Assembly (NCBI GenBank): GCA_023427985.1
Contig: JAEYZM010000005.1
Coordinates: 62,001-126,000 of the forward strand
Source of the DNA: Bacteroidota bacterium
GTDB taxonomy: Bacteria; Bacteroidota; Bacteroidia; Sphingobacteriales; Sphingobacteriaceae
Reading direction: 5' to 3'
Length of the DNA stretch: 64,000 nt
This document shows, piece after piece, positions 6,915 through 14,448 of the stretch. The position numbers were made by a program, and so were the translations under genes. The notes beneath the pieces were generated by a model, which made no database searches, was not told the DNA's origin, and was given only the letters and a program-made list of their open reading frames with translations. Within the stretch, counting starts at the first letter, position 1. The number at the start of each line of letters is the position of its first letter.

Positions 6915-7721
6915 TTATCTTGAATTGCTATATAGTGACATATATAGCCACTTAAACTTTTTAAATTCTTTTCTATTTGAAATCATCGGCCTTTCAATGA
7001 TATAATAATTGTCTTTAGTTTTATATTCGATTAAATATTTAGGGCCTACATATTGTGAAAAAATTGTGAAGTAGTTCTCTTTATCGAAATCAATCATTTT
7101 CATAGCATTTGTTACGTAACCCCAACGCTTAGCATCAAGTGTTTTAGTCAGTTTTTTATCTATATTAAATTTTGCATCTGAATCAAAATGGCCCTTTAAG
7201 TAAGAGATGTTTTTTGAATGAAGATCTAAACAAATTACCTCATTATTTTCTCTCGAAGTAATTCTTAATACACCATCAACTGTATCGTTATTAATTATTG
7301 GTTGACTAAAAAGACTAAGTAAGAATGAATAATTTAATTCGTGAATTAAATTCATTGGTTGATAATCGTAATCATATTCATTAACATATGGGTGTGTGTT
7401 TGTAATTAAATGAGGGAAGTAGCTATTGATTATCAAAGTTGAATCATTACTTTTTTTTGATTCGTATTTTACAACAAATATTTTACTATTGATAGTTCTA
7501 TAATCTATCATTCCAGAATCTGGCGTTGATGTATAACCCTCCTCAAAAAAATAGTTTTTATCGTAAAAAATTGTAAATGGGAAAATTGTATCATTAAATT
7601 TAAATTTAATTTTTTCGTACTTAACTATGAATTCATCAGTTGTTTTTTGGTTTTGGCATTGAGCGATTGTAGAGAAAGTCAGAATTGAAAAAAATAACAA
7701 TACATAAAGTAGGTTTTTCAT
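6915..7721 (-). CDS. Cassette 1: exported protein of unknown function (268 aa)
   Basis: The N-terminus MKNLLYVLLFFSILTFSTIA followed by QCQNQ is a signal peptide, possibly a lipoprotein signal ending near the Cys. The rest is a soluble, aromatic-rich domain without a family I know. It is the cassette nearest the recombinase and so probably the most recently captured and best expressed. The gene begins 35 bases after the crossover at 7756 and ends about 20 bases before the attC. Confidence 0.75.
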   Translation of the reverse strand: MKNLLYVLLFFSILTFSTIAQCQNQKTTDEFIVKYEKIKFKFNDTIFPFTIFYDKNYFFEEGYTSTPDSGMIDYRTINSKIFVVKYESKKSNDSTLIINSYFPHLITNTHPYVNEYDYDYQPMNLIHELNYSFLLSLFSQPIINNDTVDGVLRITSRENNEVICLDLHSKNISYLKGHFDSDAKFNIDKKLTKTLDAKRWGYVTNAMKMIDFDKENYFTIFSQYVGPKYLIEYKTKDNYYIIERPMISNRKEFKKFKWLYMSLYSNSR

Positions 7722-7748
7722 ATTCGTGTTGATGTTGATTTTGCAATT

Positions 7749-7831
7749 GGCTATAACTCGTATATATATGTCTAAAATGTTCCGTATAAATCGGAATGTG
7801 GAAGTATGCGGCAGGTTTTTAGCTGTATAAA
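7749..7831 (-). promoter_or_regulatory. Candidate attI: insertion point of the first cassette
   Basis: On the minus strand the sequence reads ...ATATACGAG then TTATAGCC, so a G|TT crossover lies between 7757 and 7756. Everything upstream of it, up to the recombinase stop, has no attC-like partner arm, as expected for an attI rather than an attC. A small inverted repeat (TTCCG, 7 bases, CGGAA) lies about 25 bases upstream. The limits are inferred. Confidence 0.6.
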
Positions 7832-7862
7832 TAAAGGTAGGATTATTTTGATATTATCCAAA
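7832..7862 (-). promoter_or_regulatory. Candidate array promoter Pc
   Basis: On the minus strand TTTG (7859-7862) is followed after 19 bases by TACCTTTA (7832-7839), seven of eight matches to TAnnTTTG. It lies directly after the recombinase stop and points into attI and cassette 1, the right place to transcribe the promoterless cassettes 1-4. Confidence 0.5.
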
Positions 7863-7864
7863 TT

Positions 7865-8986
7865 TTATAGGTCTAAGTCGTCAAAGGGGTTGCGGATGTT
7901 TTGGAGTTTGGTCTGACTTACATGGGTGTAAATCTCTGTTGTCTTGCTGCTCTTATGGCCTAATAATTCTTGTATGTACCGCAAATCGGTGCCCGCCTCT
8001 AATAAATGGGTCGCGTTCGAATGTCGTAAAGTATGTAAACTCGCCTTCTTGCGTACTCCTGAATTTTTTAATGCGGTATTGAAGACTTCTTGCAAAGACC
8101 TCGCACTGTATTGCCCCCCAAATTGCCCCTCAAATAAATAGCTCTTGGGCTTGTATGCTAAAAAATAGGAGCGCAAAAGTTTTAAAATTTTTGCCGACAA
8201 TGGGAGGGTGCGGTCGCGCTTACCTTTCGATTGTCTAATGTATAACTGCATCCTCGAAGAATCTACATCGGCAATCTTAATGTTAATCAATTCCGAACGC
8301 CGTAAACCCGCCGAATAAATCAAACTTAACATCGCCCGATGCTTTAGATTTTTACAGGAACTGAGTATGCGCTTCACATCATCGGCACTCAAAATATTCG
8401 GCAGCGAATGCTCGGTCTTTGGTCGCTCGATGTTCTCGATAGGCAAACTTATTCCGCTCTCCTTGCTGAAAAATAAACGCACCGCATTGAAAACCTGATT
8501 CTGCAAGGAAATCGAAAATTTATTTCCTATGATGTATTCTAAATTGAAGTCCTCCAGATCTTCCGCTCGCACCGATTCTAAATTTTTATTCCGTACAAAA
8601 TGCAAAAACAAGATGATGCTGTTCACATAGGTTTTTACAGTATTCTCCGCATATCGTTTTTGTATTAACCATCGCTTAAAACGTTGTACTTTTTCCTGCA
8701 CCTCTTCACTCAACGCAATATACAAACCCTCCTGACTAACTTCCTGTTTCTTCGATGCTAAATACTTTTCGATGCGCTCCTTACCATCTATCCGATACCC
8801 CTCAAATGCCCGCAACACTTGCTCAAATTGTGCTTTCGATAAACTCACATACCACAACTTCAACTTCGTATTCCAACGCGATCCAACAATTTGCTTACAG
8901 CGCTCGTAATTTTCTTTATTGTATTCAGATTGTATGCCGATGTAGTGCTTCTCGGCAATCTTGACTATGCTAATTTTAATCTCCAT
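7865..8986 (-). CDS. Tyrosine recombinase, probable integron-type integrase of a divergent clade
   Basis: The 373-residue enzyme has an extra N-terminal domain (about 1-80, with GSRWNTKLKLWYVSLSK), a SAM-like core-binding domain (about 94-175) and a catalytic domain. The full catalytic set is visible: R229 (GLRRSEL), K254 (SKGKRDR), H318 and R321 (HTLRH), H344 (LLGH) and Y353 (EIYTH). The C-terminal IRNPFDDL resembles the SPLD tail of IntI. Between the K and H boxes there is no room for the roughly 20-residue IntI-specific insertion, so by sequence it is XerC/D-like. It points in the same direction as the cassettes, as reported for spirochaete integrons and unlike class 1. Its role follows from the adjoining attI/attC array. 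Confidence 0.85.
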   Translation of the reverse strand: MEIKISIVKIAEKHYIGIQSEYNKENYERCKQIVGSRWNTKLKLWYVSLSKAQFEQVLRAFEGYRIDGKERIEKYLASKKQEVSQEGLYIALSEEVQEKVQRFKRWLIQKRYAENTVKTYVNSIILFLHFVRNKNLESVRAEDLEDFNLEYIIGNKFSISLQNQVFNAVRLFFSKESGISLPIENIERPKTEHSLPNILSADDVKRILSSCKNLKHRAMLSLIYSAGLRRSELINIKIADVDSSRMQLYIRQSKGKRDRTLPLSAKILKLLRSYFLAYKPKSYLFEGQFGGQYSARSLQEVFNTALKNSGVRKKASLHTLRHSNATHLLEAGTDLRYIQELLGHKSSKTTEIYTHVSQTKLQNIRNPFDDLDL

Positions 8987-9106
8987 CTCAATTCACCCTC
9001 CCTAAATTTAAATTTATACGAAGTTCTTCTAGAAAAGTTCTATGGTTTTTTTAAATGGGAAAAAGATTTTTGTAACATTACCTAATTATTTCGAAGAACG
9101 ATTTCC

Positions 9107-9823
9107 ATGTTCCGTCATCAAGGTAAAACACGCAAGTATCAACACAACCTCAAGATTGCTATTTTGCTTTCTGGTGTTGCAGGTATGGTCAATGTTATTG
9201 GGTTCTTTAGCGTGGCAAGACTTACAACAAATGTGACAGGTCATTTCGCGTTTTTTGCCGCAGAAATTTATCAATTACAATTCCACATCGGCCTAAATTA
9301 TTTGTCCTATATCCTCGCGTTTTTATTGGGCTCATTTTTCTCAAGCTTACTAGTGGAGTATTACATGAAAAGAAACGAACGAAGTGTATACGTTTACCCT
9401 ATTTTACTAGAATGTATATTACTACTTGTCGTAACGTTTATATTTTCTAAACAGTTGAAAAATTTGGAACACATCATCGCTCTGTTATTGCTTTTCGCCA
9501 TGGGATTGCAAAATGCTTTGGTTACAAAAATTTCAAATGCGGTAGTGCGTACAACTCACCTTACAGGTCTCTTTACCGATTTGGGGATCGAACTATCACA
9601 ACTATTTTTTTATACCGATGCATCGGCAAAAACAAAATTACTTGCTTCAATAAAACTCCGACTATCTATTATCACAAGCTTTTTTATCTCAGGAATCATC
9701 GCGGGTTATGCCTTTACTCACATCGGAATTATATCCCTCTTTATCCCAGCAGGATTATTGATCGTTGGATTGTACTACGATTATTTTAGGTTTAAAATTT
9801 TATCTAGAAAGAATTTTTCTTGA
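9107..9823 (+). CDS. DUF1275 (YoaK-like) family membrane protein
   Basis: The 238-residue protein has about six membrane helices. It shows the family's two signature regions: GMVNVIGFFSVARLTTNVTG near the first helix and LLFAMGLQNALVTKI leading into RTTHLTGLFTDLGIELSQ in the middle. Function in this family is unknown; some members are linked to stress. It is divergent from the recombinase gene, with 120 bases between the starts, and marks the chromosomal side of the array. Confidence 0.85.
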   Translation: MFRHQGKTRKYQHNLKIAILLSGVAGMVNVIGFFSVARLTTNVTGHFAFFAAEIYQLQFHIGLNYLSYILAFLLGSFFSSLLVEYYMKRNERSVYVYPILLECILLLVVTFIFSKQLKNLEHIIALLLLFAMGLQNALVTKISNAVVRTTHLTGLFTDLGIELSQLFFYTDASAKTKLLASIKLRLSIITSFFISGIIAGYAFTHIGIISLFIPAGLLIVGLYYDYFRFKILSRKNFS

Positions 9824-9959
9824 CGTATTGAACGTTTGCTCTTACGCTTCTAAATACTATTGTAAAAAAATAATTTATGTAGACATTCATTAAATTTGTA
9901 ATTTTTGCCGCTGTAATTATCCCACTAATATTATTTCTATTGCTAAGAATCGATATTGC

Positions 9960-11156
9960 ATGAACGTATTATTCGCCTTATTACTATTGTTGCTAAGCGT
10001 ATTCTCGAATGCACAAGCAAGAATCAATACAGTAGATTCGAATATTTTCAGCAAAGAAAGAATGTACGATCAAATAAAATTAGGGAAATTTGGAGTAGGG
10101 GTGGTAGATACCATAATTTATGATTCAAATTACACGTATAAAACGAATAACTATGATGGTCCAAGGCCATATTTTATTAAGATTTGGCACCCAATCAATC
10201 TAAATCAATCGGAGAAATATCTTGAAATCAAAGATTTATTCACAATTACTACACCTTTAAATGGGATAGAAGATTCTTTAGCGACTATTTATAAAAAATT
10301 TTTTATTCAAGATTATTTATCGGAGAATTTAGTAGATGGTGAGGAATTGAATTTTGGAGTGTATTCTAAACACGAAGTATTCGATTATATTGGGAAGATA
10401 AAAACTCGTGGTGTTTATGAAAAAATAAAAAATAATTCCAATTTCCCAGTTATCATATATTACAATGGTTCGAACGGCCATCCTTTTGAAAATTTTTTAT
10501 TGGCCGAATATTTTGCTTCAAGAGGGTATCTATTTATCGCGGTAAGTTTTGAATTGCAATTCGAAGGTATGCCTTTTGGTATGTTACCTTATGACCGATA
10601 CCATTCTGGCGAATACGAAAATAATTTAATTTTGATTAAGCAATTTGCAAAATCAATTTCTAATGCTGCAAACATTTATTTTATTGGTCATAGCATGGGT
10701 GCCCAAATGGGTTTAAGAACATTTGGTGATGATAAGGATATAAAAGGAATGGCGTCATTAGAAACAAGCATTGAATTTAAAACAGAATTAGAACAAATAA
10801 AGGATTTGTGGCCCGAGGTTTACACTAAAATTATGGTTGAAAAAGTTACATATCCTTTCCCAATATTATTTTGTGCTGCTACCGGAAAAGCTCAAGCATT
10901 TAATTTTTTATTAAATACGAATGCCAAATCGAAATACTATTTAAGTACTTCGTCTGAATTTGAACACAATGCGTATTTGTCCATTTTTTATTTGAGAAGT
11001 TTCTTAGGAGATGCATTTATTCAGATCGATAAAAATATTATTGAAAGCCGATTTAGTATCTACCTTAAACATCTTGATTTTATTTATAATTTTATTGATG
11101 GAATAGAGAATAATAAGAAAAGTTCAGTCTTGAGCCCATCGTTTATTGCAGATTAA
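9960..11156 (+). CDS. Exported alpha/beta hydrolase
   Basis: The 398-residue protein starts with a signal peptide (MNVLFALLLLLLSVFSNAQA). A hydrolase domain follows with an oxyanion-region YNGSNGHPFEN and the nucleophile elbow GHSMG, with S245 as catalytic serine. The layout resembles secreted dienelactone hydrolase or PAF-acetylhydrolase-like proteins that take ester substrates; the substrate cannot be told. A likely catalytic His is in EFEHNAY. It stands alone, 136 bases after the DUF1275 gene and ahead of the Crp-family gene. Confidence 0.78.
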   Translation: MNVLFALLLLLLSVFSNAQARINTVDSNIFSKERMYDQIKLGKFGVGVVDTIIYDSNYTYKTNNYDGPRPYFIKIWHPINLNQSEKYLEIKDLFTITTPLNGIEDSLATIYKKFFIQDYLSENLVDGEELNFGVYSKHEVFDYIGKIKTRGVYEKIKNNSNFPVIIYYNGSNGHPFENFLLAEYFASRGYLFIAVSFELQFEGMPFGMLPYDRYHSGEYENNLILIKQFAKSISNAANIYFIGHSMGAQMGLRTFGDDKDIKGMASLETSIEFKTELEQIKDLWPEVYTKIMVEKVTYPFPILFCAATGKAQAFNFLLNTNAKSKYYLSTSSEFEHNAYLSIFYLRSFLGDAFIQIDKNIIESRFSIYLKHLDFIYNFIDGIENNKKSSVLSPSFIAD

Positions 11157-11196
11157 TAATAAATCGTTTATAAATGTTCTTCCCTAAATAAATCAT

Positions 11197-11204
11197 TATC
11201 TTTG
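11197..11204 (+). promoter_or_regulatory. -7 element of the Crp-family regulator gene
   Basis: TATCTTTG matches TAnnTTTG and lies 27 bases before the ATG at 11232. A clear -33 element at the 19-base spacing is not seen. Confidence 0.5.
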
Positions 11205-11231
11205 GTAAGCATAAGCTAATACCCACAGAAA

Positions 11232-11810
11232 ATGGAAGACGTACTTTTCGATTTTATATCCAGATACATCAGCATAAATGAGGAAGAAAAAAAAGCCCTT
11301 ATCGATTTAAATATTTTTCATACGCTTAAAAAAGGTACTGTGCTTTTAAAACAAGGTCAATATTCAAAGGAAAGTTTCTTTGTTTTGAAAGGATGTATTC
11401 GTAGCTATTATATCATCGATGGCGAAGAACGTACTACTGCTTTCTATACTGAAATGGATGCTTTTACTCCGCAATGTGTGGTCACTAAAACTGCTTCTGA
11501 ATATTATGTAAGTTGTGTGGAGGATTCAATCCTTACCATTTCAAATTCCACTATGGAAGAGGAAACAAATCGAAAATTTCCAAAATTCGAAATTATGTGT
11601 AGGAAATTATCGGAACAACTCTTGGCTCAACAACGTATAGATTTTGATGAATTTAAAACCTCATCTCCGGAACAACGCTATCTGAATTTAATTCAAAAAC
11701 GTCCCGACTTACTTCAACGTGTTCCACAGTATCAACTCGCAAGTTATTTAGGTATTAAGCCACAATCCCTAAGCCGACTCAGAGCTAGAATCATCGAAAA
11801 AAAAATCTAA
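11232..11810 (+). CDS. Crp/Fnr-family transcriptional regulator
   Basis: The 192-residue protein has a cyclic-nucleotide-binding-type beta-roll at about 25-115 (LKKGTVLLKQGQ, FFVLKGCIRSYY). A C-terminal helix-turn-helix reads SPEQRYLNLI, then VPQYQLASYLGIKPQSLSRL. This is the short Bacteroidota type that lacks the Arg/Ser phosphate-binding cassette of true cAMP receptors, so its ligand is unknown. It ends 13 bases before the histidine kinase gene and is probably cotranscribed with it, which suggests a shared signalling circuit. Confidence 0.85.
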   Translation: MEDVLFDFISRYISINEEEKKALIDLNIFHTLKKGTVLLKQGQYSKESFFVLKGCIRSYYIIDGEERTTAFYTEMDAFTPQCVVTKTASEYYVSCVEDSILTISNSTMEEETNRKFPKFEIMCRKLSEQLLAQQRIDFDEFKTSSPEQRYLNLIQKRPDLLQRVPQYQLASYLGIKPQSLSRLRARIIEKKI

Positions 11811-11823
11811 TTATTTTTTTATT

Positions 11824-13680
11824 ATGAAGTGTATCTATTTTATCGTTTACATTTTACTTTTATTCCCACACTACTCTATTGCTCAAACAGGTAATAAGAA
11901 TGCCGATGCAGTGCTAGACAGTTCAAGAAAATACTTATATTCAGACAAAACAATGTCCTATAGATTTGCAGCTGAACTTAAACAAATTGGAATAGATGTG
12001 TCAAATGAAAGTGCTGTAGGTTATGCTCATCATATTTTTGGAATAATCGATGAAAACCATGGCGATAATGAAGCTGCTTTGGGGAATTATAACATCGCCC
12101 TAGCAAAAGCTGAGAATGCAAATGATAAATTATTAAGACTAAAAGTTTTAATTGCACTTTCAAATTATTACATCAACAGCTCTGAAACAGATATAGCAAT
12201 TCTTACCTGTAGAAAAGGAATTGAAGAGGCTCAATCTATAAAGGATAACGAACTTGTTTCACAATTTTATAATAACCTTTCTCTTGCTCATAGTTATATT
12301 GGTGATTATAAAAAAGCCCTTGAATATTCTGATAAATCGATTGAACTTAAAAAAGGACTTCAGGATGAATTAAGCTTAGCAAACGCATACTTAAATAAAG
12401 GATTGCTTCTTACCAATACTCGAGATTATAAACAAGGTTTTGTTTATTATAATCTGGCAGAAAATTTATACGAAAAGAATTCTACCTATCATGCCTTATG
12501 TCAAACAAATATTAATTATGCCTGGGATTATACCGACTTGAAGAGGTTCAATAAAGCCAGATATCATTTGACCAAAGCAATGGATTATGCAATTAAATCG
12601 GATGATAAAATCCGTGAAGCTGGTGTGTGGAATGTATATGGATATTTTTACAAAAATGCAGGTTATATTGATAGTGTTGCTTACGCCCTTGATAAGGGAT
12701 TAAAATTATCTTTAGAAGCAAAAAATAAAAGAAATGCATTAATAGCTTACAAAGAATTATCGAGTCACTATCAAACTTTAGGTAATTACAAATTGGCTTT
12801 TGAAAATATTAATAAAGCACTCCAATTAAAGGATAGTATTTTTGATGAGTCAAAACTACAATTGGCACAGTCGCTAAATGTACGCTACGAAACAGATCAA
12901 AAAGAACAGGAAATAAAACTGTTAAAAGCAAATAAAGAAAGACAACAATTAATTCTTATTGTAATTATTTTGCTTGTGCTTATCGTTGCTATTCTTGCAG
13001 TTTTTTTATTTAGAAAGTATAGAAAACAAGTAGAACGTAAAAAATCACAAGAATTACAGGAACAAAAAGAACTAGAACGCATAAGAATTGCTAGAGATAT
13101 GCACGATGAAATAGGTGCTGGACTTACTAGGATTGTAATGTGGGCGGAACAAGCTAAAGTTCAAGTAATACAAAACGATTCCAACTATCTTATTCAATCC
13201 TTAGATAAAATAACAAAAGTGTCACGCGAGATAAGTCATAATATTGGAGAAATTATTTGGTCTTTAAACCCCAAATACGATACACTCGATAATTTAATCT
13301 CTTACATTAGAAACTATATATTAAATTATTTTGAAGCTGAAGAGATCAAATCCGAAATTAACTTTCCCGACGATGTCCCGAAGGCAGCCATACTTCCGGA
13401 ATTTAGAAGAAATGTTTTTTTAGTTATTAAAGAAGCTCTCCATAATGTTTTAAAGCATTCAAGAGCTAAAGAGCTGAACATCGACATAAACATATCCTCA
13501 AAAACACTTACAATAGTGATTGTAGATTCTGGTATAGGATTTAATGCCGATGTGTCTCAAGCTGGTAACGGCTTAGTTAATATGAAGAAGCGAATTGAAG
13601 ATTTAGGCGGAGTGTTTCAGATCGAATCCAATTCAGATGTTCCAGGAACACGCATTACTATTAATGATTTAAGGTTTTAA
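11824..13680 (+). CDS. TPR-containing sensor histidine kinase (HisKA_3 type)
   Basis: The 618-residue protein has a signal peptide (ends near SIAQ), then about six TPR-like helical repeats (residues 60-340) as a periplasmic sensor. One membrane helix follows (about 376-396, LILIVIILLVLIVAILAVFL), then a coiled coil. The HisKA_3 box RIARDMHDEIGAGL carries H427 as phosphoacceptor. A HATPase_c domain follows with N-box EALHNVLKHS and G-box DSGIGF. The response regulator gene starts 57 bases downstream. Such pairs control unknown regulons in Bacteroidota. Confidence 0.9.
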   Translation: MKCIYFIVYILLLFPHYSIAQTGNKNADAVLDSSRKYLYSDKTMSYRFAAELKQIGIDVSNESAVGYAHHIFGIIDENHGDNEAALGNYNIALAKAENANDKLLRLKVLIALSNYYINSSETDIAILTCRKGIEEAQSIKDNELVSQFYNNLSLAHSYIGDYKKALEYSDKSIELKKGLQDELSLANAYLNKGLLLTNTRDYKQGFVYYNLAENLYEKNSTYHALCQTNINYAWDYTDLKRFNKARYHLTKAMDYAIKSDDKIREAGVWNVYGYFYKNAGYIDSVAYALDKGLKLSLEAKNKRNALIAYKELSSHYQTLGNYKLAFENINKALQLKDSIFDESKLQLAQSLNVRYETDQKEQEIKLLKANKERQQLILIVIILLVLIVAILAVFLFRKYRKQVERKKSQELQEQKELERIRIARDMHDEIGAGLTRIVMWAEQAKVQVIQNDSNYLIQSLDKITKVSREISHNIGEIIWSLNPKYDTLDNLISYIRNYILNYFEAEEIKSEINFPDDVPKAAILPEFRRNVFLVIKEALHNVLKHSRAKELNIDINISSKTLTIVIVDSGIGFNADVSQAGNGLVNMKKRIEDLGGVFQIESNSDVPGTRITINDLRF

Positions 13681-13684
13681 ATTC

Positions 13685-13699
13685 CAACTAAAGTGTGAT
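13685..13699 (+). promoter_or_regulatory. 15-bp direct repeat, copy 1 (possible regulator site)
   Basis: CAACTAAAGTGTGAT lies 5 bases after the kinase stop and 38 bases before the response regulator start. An identical copy precedes the next gene at 14381-14395. The sharing of a 15-base word by two adjoining gaps suggests a binding site. Confidence 0.45.
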
Positions 13700-13737
13700 T
13701 GTTTTAACCATAAATTTTATAATATTTTGCAAACATT

Positions 13738-14364
13738 ATGAAGCATATACACCTGGTTATTGTAGAAGACGATAAAGAGCTCTTGGATAGTGTTAGTAGA
13801 ACATTGAGTTTAAGCGAAGAGTTAAAAATCATAAACTGCTATACATCTGCTGAAAGTTTTATGCTCGATTTGCCGGAATTGAATGTAGATGTTGTGCTAA
13901 TGGATATAGGACTTCCCAAATTATCAGGTATTGATTGTATCAAACAACTAAAACCCAAGTTTTCTGGACTGCAATTTCTTATTTGGACAAATTTCGAAGA
14001 CGATGAAAAAATTTTCGATGCTCTAAAAGCCGGAGCAAGTGGATATATTTTAAAGACTGCTACCTCACAACAATTAATTCAAGCCATATCAGAATTATAC
14101 AGAGGGGGCTCTCCCATGAGCACTAGCATTGCACGTAAAGTAATTGCATCCTTTCATGCTCCAGAAGTGAATCTATCGGATTTTAACTTAACCAAAAGAG
14201 AAAATGAAATTTTGGAATTTTTATCGGAAGGATATAGATACAAGGAAATTGCCGAAAAACTATTTATTAGTCTAGAAACCGTTCGTTCTCACGTTCATCG
14301 AATCTATGAGAAATTACAAGTTTCTTCTAGGACAGATGCATTGAATAAAATATATAAGCGCTAG
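13738..14364 (+). CDS. NarL/FixJ-family response regulator
   Basis: The 208-residue protein has a receiver domain with the acidic pair D11-D12, phosphoacceptor D56 (VLMDIGLPKLSG), the switch Thr region (WTNFEDDEK) and the conserved Lys in ILKTATS. A LuxR-type helix-turn-helix follows (LTKRENEILEFLSEGYRYKE, then SLETVRSHVHRIYEKL). It is the partner of the upstream kinase. A 15-bp word repeated before this gene and before the next T9SS gene may be its target (inference). Confidence 0.92.
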   Translation: MKHIHLVIVEDDKELLDSVSRTLSLSEELKIINCYTSAESFMLDLPELNVDVVLMDIGLPKLSGIDCIKQLKPKFSGLQFLIWTNFEDDEKIFDALKAGASGYILKTATSQQLIQAISELYRGGSPMSTSIARKVIASFHAPEVNLSDFNLTKRENEILEFLSEGYRYKEIAEKLFISLETVRSHVHRIYEKLQVSSRTDALNKIYKR

Positions 14365-14380
14365 CCCAAACTTAAAAATA

Positions 14381-14395
14381 CAACTAAAGTGTGAT
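14381..14395 (+). promoter_or_regulatory. 15-bp direct repeat, copy 2 (possible regulator site)
   Basis: An identical copy of CAACTAAAGTGTGAT, 17 bases after the response regulator stop and 53 bases before the T9SS protein gene. See 13685-13699. Confidence 0.45.
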
Positions 14396-14448
14396 AGTAA
14401 TCCTAGTTTGATTTACAGAATTTTGTTTGTAACAAAAAACTAAATCAA

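Larger units (their letters stand above)
482..8986 (-). mobile_element. Integron-like cassette array with its own tyrosine recombinase
   Basis: The unit reads on the minus strand: recombinase 7865-8986, candidate Pc and attI, then cassettes with predicted crossover points after bases 7757, 6756, 5944, 4979, 4073 and 1751 (reading down). Cassette sizes are about 1001, 812, 965, 906 and 889 bp (the last excludes the IS). A sixth starts at 1750 and ends at the stub near 482. Each cassette carries one gene, or an overlapping pair, in the same direction with an attC-like site just after it. Cassette starts TTATAGCC, TTAGCAGC, TTAGCAGC, TTGGCAGT, TTAGCAGC and TTAGGTGT each match the R'' box of that cassette's own terminal site. 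The concordant TTATAGCC, TTGGCAGT and TTAGGTGT variants make chance unlikely. Confidence 0.85.

Noticed and set aside
9868..9962. Small hydrophobic peptide frame ending in an ATGA overlap with the hydrolase gene
   Set aside because: The frame reads like one membrane helix (FVIFAAVIIPLILFLLL), but its only ATG is followed at once by TAG and no other good start exists. It may be a decayed small gene.
11978..12163. Minus-strand open frames inside the kinase and the ribosomal genes
   Set aside because: They are shadows of strong coding genes, without family-like sequence or start context.
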